Source: Taklimakanibacter deserti
GTDB lineage: Bacteria; Pseudomonadota; Alphaproteobacteria; Rhizobiales; Aestuariivirgaceae
Reading direction: 5' to 3'
Assembly: GCA_003574785.1 (NCBI GenBank)
Contig: QORU01000003.1
Location: 186,001 to 250,000, forward strand
Length of the DNA: 64,000 nt
Shown here: positions 59,497-64,000 of the stretch, in pieces
Layout of the letters: every line of letters starts with the position of its first letter
Numbering within the stretch: position 1 is the stretch's first letter
Program-made: the position numbers and the translations under genes
Notes under the pieces: model-generated
What the model saw: only the letters and a program-made list of their open reading frames with translations
Told to the model about the DNA's origin: nothing
Database searches by the model: none

Positions 59497-61428
59497 TCAG
59501 CGGGCGGCGACGGCGACGGTCGTAAATGCCCGCGCCATGCGCTCGTCGCGGCCATATATGTCGTCATAGACGAGGAGACGGCCGTCATCCGCCGGCCAAG
59601 CGGTGAAGTAGGTCAGATGGACCGAAGTCTCGCGGGTGACCGGGGTCTCCTTACTGACCCCGCTGTCGATCCGCGCGGCAATATCCGTAGCGTCGACACC
59701 GAGCAGCAGCTCCGCGAATTGGCGCGGATTCTCCACCCTGACGCAGCCATGGCTGAACGCCCGAACCGGCTTCGCGAACAGATCGCGCGTGGGCGTGTCA
59801 TGCATGTAGATGTCGTGGGCATTGGGGAACAAGAACTTCAGCTCGCCCAAGGCATTGTCGTCGCCGGGCGGCTGCAGAATCAGATACGGCACTTTCCCGT
59901 TCGCGTACTTCCCCCAGCTGACCGACCGCGACCGGACGATCCTCTTGCTGCCCGGCGTCAATACGCGATAGCCAAGGCGGTCGAGATAGCCCGGATCGCG
60001 CCTCAGCTTCGGTATCATCTCGTTCTTCATGATGGAGGGAGGCACGCCCCAAGACGGATTGAAGACGATCCTTTCCAAACTGTCGCTGAAGGCGACCGTC
60101 TGACTGTTCGGCTTGCCGACGATGACCTTGGTGCGCCAGATCTCGCGGCCGTCTTCCACAACCTTCAGCGAATAGGCGGCCTGATTCACGAAGACGTGCC
60201 GTTCGCCGAGCGTCTTGGGCAGCCACCTCAGACGCTCCATATTGTAGACGAGCCGCGCAATGCCGGGACTGCCGGTGCGGCTGTTCAGCGCCACCATCGT
60301 CGCGGCATCGAGCACGCCGGTCGGATTGACCCCGGCGTCGGTCTGGAAGGCCGTGAGCCTCTCCGACAGCGCATCATCGAGGATCGTCTCCTCGCCAGGC
60401 AGGACATCGGTTTTGTCATAACCGAGCACGGCCAGCTGCTGGCGCAGCAAGGGGACGCGCGGATCGTCTTCTCCAAGCTCGATCGGCTTGCCGGGGCGGA
60501 TCAGCTCCGATTTCACATCGGACTCGAGCTCGCGCAGACTGGCGAGGGTTTTCTTGAAGACGGCATAGGCGGGATGGCTGGGTTGCAGCGCCCTCAGATA
60601 AGCGTTGGGATCGGGGCTGCGCAAGAAGGCCCGCATCGCGGCGGCGAGATCAACAGGCTCCGGCGTGATGTCGTAATATTTGGTGAGCTTGTTGGGGATA
60701 ATACGGCCGCCAGAGGCATGCCGCGCGTAGCGTAGGGCACGCGCCGAAAGATCGAGGTCGAGGCGCGCCAAGAGCCCCATATCCTCGTTGATGAGCGCCA
60801 GGTCGTCGTCGAACAGCGCAAGAGTCTGCGGAAGATAGTCTTCCGGCGACATGCCGTCCTCGGTGGCGGTCCGGAAGAGCCGCAGCACCGACCGGCCGCG
60901 CTCGCCCAGCCCCTGCTTCGAGACCCAGAGCGGCCGGAAGCCATTTTGCCGGTAGAAGTCGACAATCGCTTCCCTTTCGCCCGCCGTCACGCGGATCGCC
61001 GATTTCTTGCCTTTCAGTTCGCCATAGATGGCGGCCGCCAATGGTTCGTCGGGCGCGCTTTCCGGCAATGCGCCGACCCGCAGGATCTCAAATTTCTCAG
61101 GCTGGTAAACCAGCGGCTGCTCGGGCCGCTCCTCGACCACCCTGACCGGCCCCGAATCGCGCTTGCGCTTGACTCGTTTCTTCCTGACAGAGCGTCCATA
61201 GGTGTCGTCTTCATAGACCCTGTATCGCTGCTTCCTCGGCGAAGAATCACCGAAGTCGGAGCGCTTTTTCGCTCGATTCCCCCCAAAAAGCTTGCAGAAG
61301 AATTCGCATGACCGGGCACCCGCATCGCGATCCCGCTGCGCCGCATCGGACGGGGTAATGAAAAAGAAGCCGGTAACAAGTACCGCCCCCATCAGGATTT
61401 TAACTAACGAATCCCGCATTTGCCGCAT
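59497..61428 (-). CDS. L,D-transpeptidase, YcbB type
   Basis: A 643-residue periplasmic enzyme. N-terminal helix DSLVKILMGAVLVTGFFF is a signal anchor. A basic linker (VRKKRVKRKRD) and a scaffold with a peptidoglycan-binding region precede the YkuD domain: IYMHDTPTRDLFAK and catalytic SHGCVRVENP. The family forms 3-3 crosslinks in peptidoglycan, often under stress. Starts at ATG 61428 (AAGG near); ATG 61419 is an alternative. Confidence 0.9.
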   Translation of the reverse strand: MRQMRDSLVKILMGAVLVTGFFFITPSDAAQRDRDAGARSCEFFCKLFGGNRAKKRSDFGDSSPRKQRYRVYEDDTYGRSVRKKRVKRKRDSGPVRVVEERPEQPLVYQPEKFEILRVGALPESAPDEPLAAAIYGELKGKKSAIRVTAGEREAIVDFYRQNGFRPLWVSKQGLGERGRSVLRLFRTATEDGMSPEDYLPQTLALFDDDLALINEDMGLLARLDLDLSARALRYARHASGGRIIPNKLTKYYDITPEPVDLAAAMRAFLRSPDPNAYLRALQPSHPAYAVFKKTLASLRELESDVKSELIRPGKPIELGEDDPRVPLLRQQLAVLGYDKTDVLPGEETILDDALSERLTAFQTDAGVNPTGVLDAATMVALNSRTGSPGIARLVYNMERLRWLPKTLGERHVFVNQAAYSLKVVEDGREIWRTKVIVGKPNSQTVAFSDSLERIVFNPSWGVPPSIMKNEMIPKLRRDPGYLDRLGYRVLTPGSKRIVRSRSVSWGKYANGKVPYLILQPPGDDNALGELKFLFPNAHDIYMHDTPTRDLFAKPVRAFSHGCVRVENPRQFAELLLGVDATDIAARIDSGVSKETPVTRETSVHLTYFTAWPADDGRLLVYDDIYGRDERMARAFTTVAVAAR

Positions 61429-61471
61429 TTGCCTTACATAAAGTCCGAAGCTAAGGAATATGCACGGCTCC

Positions 61472-61489
61472 CAAGCCTTATATCTTGGC
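61472..61489. promoter_or_regulatory. Inverted repeat CCAAG-N8-CTTGG
   Basis: Five-base arms around an AT-rich centre, 44-61 bases upstream of the L,D-transpeptidase start. Possible operator or part of its promoter. Confidence 0.25.
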
Positions 61490-61670
61490 ATATAATCCGC
61501 GTCGCCGCCTCATCTTTCTTTTGGTAAAGTAGATCGTCCTGGGACAGTTCCATTCAAAACTACGCTACCTGGCCGGTATCCGGTCCGATTTGGGCTTCTC
61601 ATGAGCGGGTCATCGGCCATCCAATGTTTCTGGCAAACTACAGTCCGGCAAATGACAGGTGGATGACGGC

Positions 61671-63287
61671 TCAGCGAAGCGCCGCGGCGCGCTCGCGCAG
61701 GGCATATTTCTGGATCTTGCCGGTAGCGGTCTTGGGCAAGGGGCCGAAGATCACGGTGCGCGGGACCTTGTAGTGGGCCATGTTGTCCCGGCAGAACTGG
61801 ATGACCGCTTCGGGAGCGAGCGACATGCCGGATTTGAGGTCGATGAAGGCGCAAGGATGCTCGCCCCATTTCTCGTCCGGGGCCGCGACCACGGCTGCTT
61901 CGAGGATGGCGGGATGGCGGTAGAGCACCTCTTCGATCTCGAGCGATGAGATGTTCTCGCCCCCCGATATGATGATGTCCTTGGAACGATCCTTGACCTC
62001 GACATAGCCGTCGGGATGGCGCACGCCGAGATCGCCGGTATGGAACCAGCCGTCGGCGAAAGCCTTGGCGCTGGCCTCGGGATTCTTGAGATAGCCCATC
62101 ATGACGGTGTTGCCGCGCAGCATGATCTCGCCCATCGCGATGCCGTCGGCAGGGCGGTCCTCGCCGGTCTCGGGATCGACGACCCTGACCGCTTCCAGGG
62201 TGATGAAATTGACGCCCTGGCGCGCCGTGAGCCGGGCCCGCTCGGCGAGCGGAAGCGGGGTCCATTCCTCATGCCAAGCGCAGACAAGTGCGGGACCGAA
62301 ACTCTCGGTGAGGCCGTAGAGATGCTTGATGCGGAAACCGAGCTCCTCCATCCCCGCGATGACCGCGCTGGGCGGTGCTGCACCGCCGGTCAGGACGTCC
62401 ACCGGCCGCTCGAGCCGCCATTCCGGCGGCCGCTCGCCCTTGGCGATCATGTTGAGGATGACCGGCGCTCCGCAAAAATGGGTGACGCCGTGTTCCTTGA
62501 TGGCGGTGAAGATCGCACCCACTTCGACCTGCCGCAAGCAGACATGGGTACCGCCCACCGCCGTCACCGCCCAGATGTAGCACCAGCCGTTGCAGTGGAA
62601 CATCGGCAAGGTCCACAAATAGACGCTCGTCGAAGCGAGCCCGGCTTCGAGCGCATTGCCGAGCGCGTTCAAATAGGCGCCGCGGTGATGGCAGACGACG
62701 CCCTTGGGATCGCCGGTCGTGCCCGAGGTGTAGCCGAGGCTGATCGGGGACCATTCGTCGGTGGGCGGTGAAGGAAGGTGTTGGGGATCGCCGCCGGCCA
62801 GGAAGGCCTCGTAATCCTGGAACTCCGTCGCCTCGGCGTCCGGCTCGCTCATGACGACGACGGCAAGCCGATGAGAGACTTGCGACAGGGCGTTGACCAT
62901 GACGCTCAAATATTGACGGTCGACCAGGACGAGCTTCGCCTCGCCATGCGAAAGACAGAAGGCGATGCTCGGTGCATCGAGCCTGATATTGAGGCAATTG
63001 AGGACGGCGCCCGCCATCGGGACACCGAAATGAGCTTCGATCATGGCCGGCACGTTGGGTGCCAGGATGGCAACCGTGTCGCCCTTGCCGATGCCCCGCC
63101 TTGTCAGGGCCGAGGCCAGTCGGCGGGCGCGCTGGTGGAGTTCTCCATAGCTGTATCGCCGTGAACGATCGATCACCGCGATCTTGTCGGGAAAGGCGAG
63201 CGCCGTCCGGTCGAGGAAGGAGACCGGCGACAAAGGCGTGTAATTGGCGGCGTTTCGCTCCAATCCCCGTTGGTAGATATCGTTCAC
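61671..63287 (-). CDS. Acyl-CoA synthetase (AMP-forming)
   Basis: A 538-residue ANL-superfamily enzyme from GTG 63287 (GAGGGG close by). Motifs: YTSGTTGDPKGV (P-loop), FHCNGW, GGAAPP, YGLTESFGP, GWFHTGDLG, DRSKDIIISGGENIS and the C-terminal Lys in KTATGKIQKYAL. It activates a carboxylic acid to its CoA ester via acyl-AMP. The chain class is unknown; the active region resembles medium-chain or malonate/propionate-type ligases. Confidence 0.92.
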   Translation of the reverse strand: MNDIYQRGLERNAANYTPLSPVSFLDRTALAFPDKIAVIDRSRRYSYGELHQRARRLASALTRRGIGKGDTVAILAPNVPAMIEAHFGVPMAGAVLNCLNIRLDAPSIAFCLSHGEAKLVLVDRQYLSVMVNALSQVSHRLAVVVMSEPDAEATEFQDYEAFLAGGDPQHLPSPPTDEWSPISLGYTSGTTGDPKGVVCHHRGAYLNALGNALEAGLASTSVYLWTLPMFHCNGWCYIWAVTAVGGTHVCLRQVEVGAIFTAIKEHGVTHFCGAPVILNMIAKGERPPEWRLERPVDVLTGGAAPPSAVIAGMEELGFRIKHLYGLTESFGPALVCAWHEEWTPLPLAERARLTARQGVNFITLEAVRVVDPETGEDRPADGIAMGEIMLRGNTVMMGYLKNPEASAKAFADGWFHTGDLGVRHPDGYVEVKDRSKDIIISGGENISSLEIEEVLYRHPAILEAAVVAAPDEKWGEHPCAFIDLKSGMSLAPEAVIQFCRDNMAHYKVPRTVIFGPLPKTATGKIQKYALRERAAALR

Positions 63288-63365
63288 TAGCCCCTCTCCC
63301 CTCGACAATGAGGGCAGCATAGGTCCTCAGCGAAACTCAGGCAAACCCGGCTCCGGCCAGACGCA

Positions 63366-63399
63366 AGAAAGCCCGACCAGTTGAGTAGTCGGGCTTTCT
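63366..63399. terminator. Perfect 12-base stem-loop
   Basis: AGAAAGCCCGAC (63366-63377) pairs with GTCGGGCTTTCT (63388-63399) over a 10-base loop. It has a U-poor 3' side on both strands, so it may attenuate rather than fully terminate. It lies upstream of the acyl-CoA synthetase start and downstream of no plus-strand gene, so its transcript is unclear. Confidence 0.4.
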
Positions 63400-63583
63400 C
63401 TCGACGATTTCATCGCTTTCGCGACAACTTCGTCTGAAGGGACAAGTCGCAAATGCGCCGATGGTTCCGCCGATCAGCGCGGTTTTTTGCGCGGGGATTG
63501 AGTCCCTAAACCTTTCGCTAACCGCATTGCGCATTTGTATCAAATGCACGGAACCTTCCTGGCCCCCTGAGCGCTGGTGCGGC

Positions 63584-63775
63584 ATGAACCAGACAGCCAG
63601 CGAACTCAGAAAGGCGGCCGCAGCTGCCAGGGCTTTTGCCGACAGCGTCGGATCGCCGGAACTGAAGCGAAGCTTCAGGGGCATGGCGCGGCGCTGGGAA
63701 ACCGAGGCCGATAAGCGCGAGACAGAGGAACTGCGGGTCGAGCGATCCAAGACGACGCTTTCGAGAAAGTACTGA
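63584..63775 (+). CDS. Small helical hypothetical protein
   Basis: A 63-residue frame, MNQTASELRKAAAAARAFADS then LKRSFRGMARRWETEADKRE, all-helical and charged. The Shine-Dalgarno is weak. It precedes the DUF2171-like gene by 57 bases. Short proteins of this kind occur in Rhizobiales next to stress genes; function unknown. Confidence 0.55.
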   Translation: MNQTASELRKAAAAARAFADSVGSPELKRSFRGMARRWETEADKRETEELRVERSKTTLSRKY

Positions 63776-63832
63776 GGCGCTGGAACCGCCCCGGCTTTCC
63801 TACCGTTGACGGGCACAACTATGGAGGTTCTC

Positions 63833-64000
63833 ATGGCCAATGTCGCGAATATCGTCGAGCATATGGAAGTCGTATCCTCGGACGGCAAGCATGTCGGTAC
63901 CGTCGATCACATGGAAGGCGAAGACATGATCAAGCTCACCCGCGAGGATTCGGGCGACGGGCATCACCATTTCATTCCGGTCGATTGGGTGAGCGACGTC
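63833..64000 (+). CDS. DUF2171-like protein (3' partial)
   Basis: The first 56 residues are in the window. GGAGG lies 5 bases before ATG. The sequence (EHMEVVSSDGKHVGTVDHMEG then IKLTREDSG) has the PRC-barrel-like pattern of DUF2171. Its function is not known; relatives are often stress-induced. The end lies outside the window. Confidence 0.8.
   Translation, partial: MANVANIVEHMEVVSSDGKHVGTVDHMEGEDMIKLTREDSGDGHHHFIPVDWVSDV

Noticed and set aside
59377..60735. 452-codon plus-strand frame over the L,D-transpeptidase
   Set aside because: Antisense to the YkuD domain with catalytic SHGCVRV.
1..64000. CRISPR array, toxin-antitoxin pair, phage or other defence system
   Set aside because: No regular direct repeats with spacers, no cas, restriction, reverse transcriptase, integrase or toxin motifs were seen on either strand.
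1..64000. tRNA or rRNA genes
   Set aside because: No cloverleaf with a GTTCRA T-loop or rRNA core sequence was recognised; a covariance search would be decisive.

Overview
The window is a high-GC, gene-dense chromosomal (or chromid) segment of an alphaproteobacterium, most likely a Hyphomicrobiales (Rhizobiales) soil or plant-associated heterotroph. Evidence: codon use and GC; many binding-protein-dependent importers; two small proteins that resemble Rhizobiales families; and a copy at 45891-45935 of the extragenic palindrome with GCATGATC ends that is common in Rhizobiales genomes. No rRNA, tRNA, CRISPR array, insertion sequence, phage or recognisable defence system was seen.

Layout. 1-7.1 kb holds signalling and small secreted proteins: the end of a cation-diffusion-facilitator/STAS fusion, a metallophosphoesterase, a lone cyclic-nucleotide-binding domain next to a decayed adenylate cyclase tail, small exported proteins (one broken by an in-frame stop), and an OmpR/EnvZ-type two-component pair. 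7.2-15.3 kb is one minus-strand cluster: LuxR-type regulator, complete Liv-type importer, Rieske oxygenase and a divergent ureohydrolase. 15.5-23 kb carries a class III adenylate cyclase, an acetyl-CoA hydrolase/GNAT fusion, an orphan sulfate-type binding protein, a lyase-like secreted protein and an NtaA/SnaA-type flavin monooxygenase.

23.1-34.9 kb looks like a gamma-glutamylation or polyamine-type nitrogen catabolic locus: glutamine synthetase-like ligase, N-formylglutamate amidohydrolase-like enzyme and isochorismatase-fold hydrolase; then divergent glutaminase and RpiR regulator; then a Pot-type importer, class III aminotransferase and two SDR dehydrogenases. TGGA-N8-TCCA palindromes stand upstream of both plus-strand arms. 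34.8-39.4 kb is a minus-strand group: alpha/beta hydrolase, peptide-type binding protein, isochorismatase-like hydrolase, and a DddP-like M24 protein that lacks the residue I recall as the DMSP-lyase catalytic Asp.

40.5-57.8 kb is a large divergent catabolic island. The minus arm encodes a Pot-type binding protein and two permeases, a GntR/FCD regulator, a protein resembling D-apionate lactonase, a DadA-type dehydrogenase, a complete sugar-type (Ugp-like) importer and a GlxA/AraC regulator. The plus arm encodes an SDR, the ATPase probably needed by the Pot-type permeases, a DSD1-fold PLP enzyme, a RidA protein, a PhzF isomerase and an aldose 1-epimerase. Together these suggest uptake and breakdown of unusual amino acids or sugar acids. 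57.8-64 kb returns to housekeeping: Crp/Fnr regulator, small proteins, a YcbB-type L,D-transpeptidase, an acyl-CoA synthetase and the start of a DUF2171-like gene.
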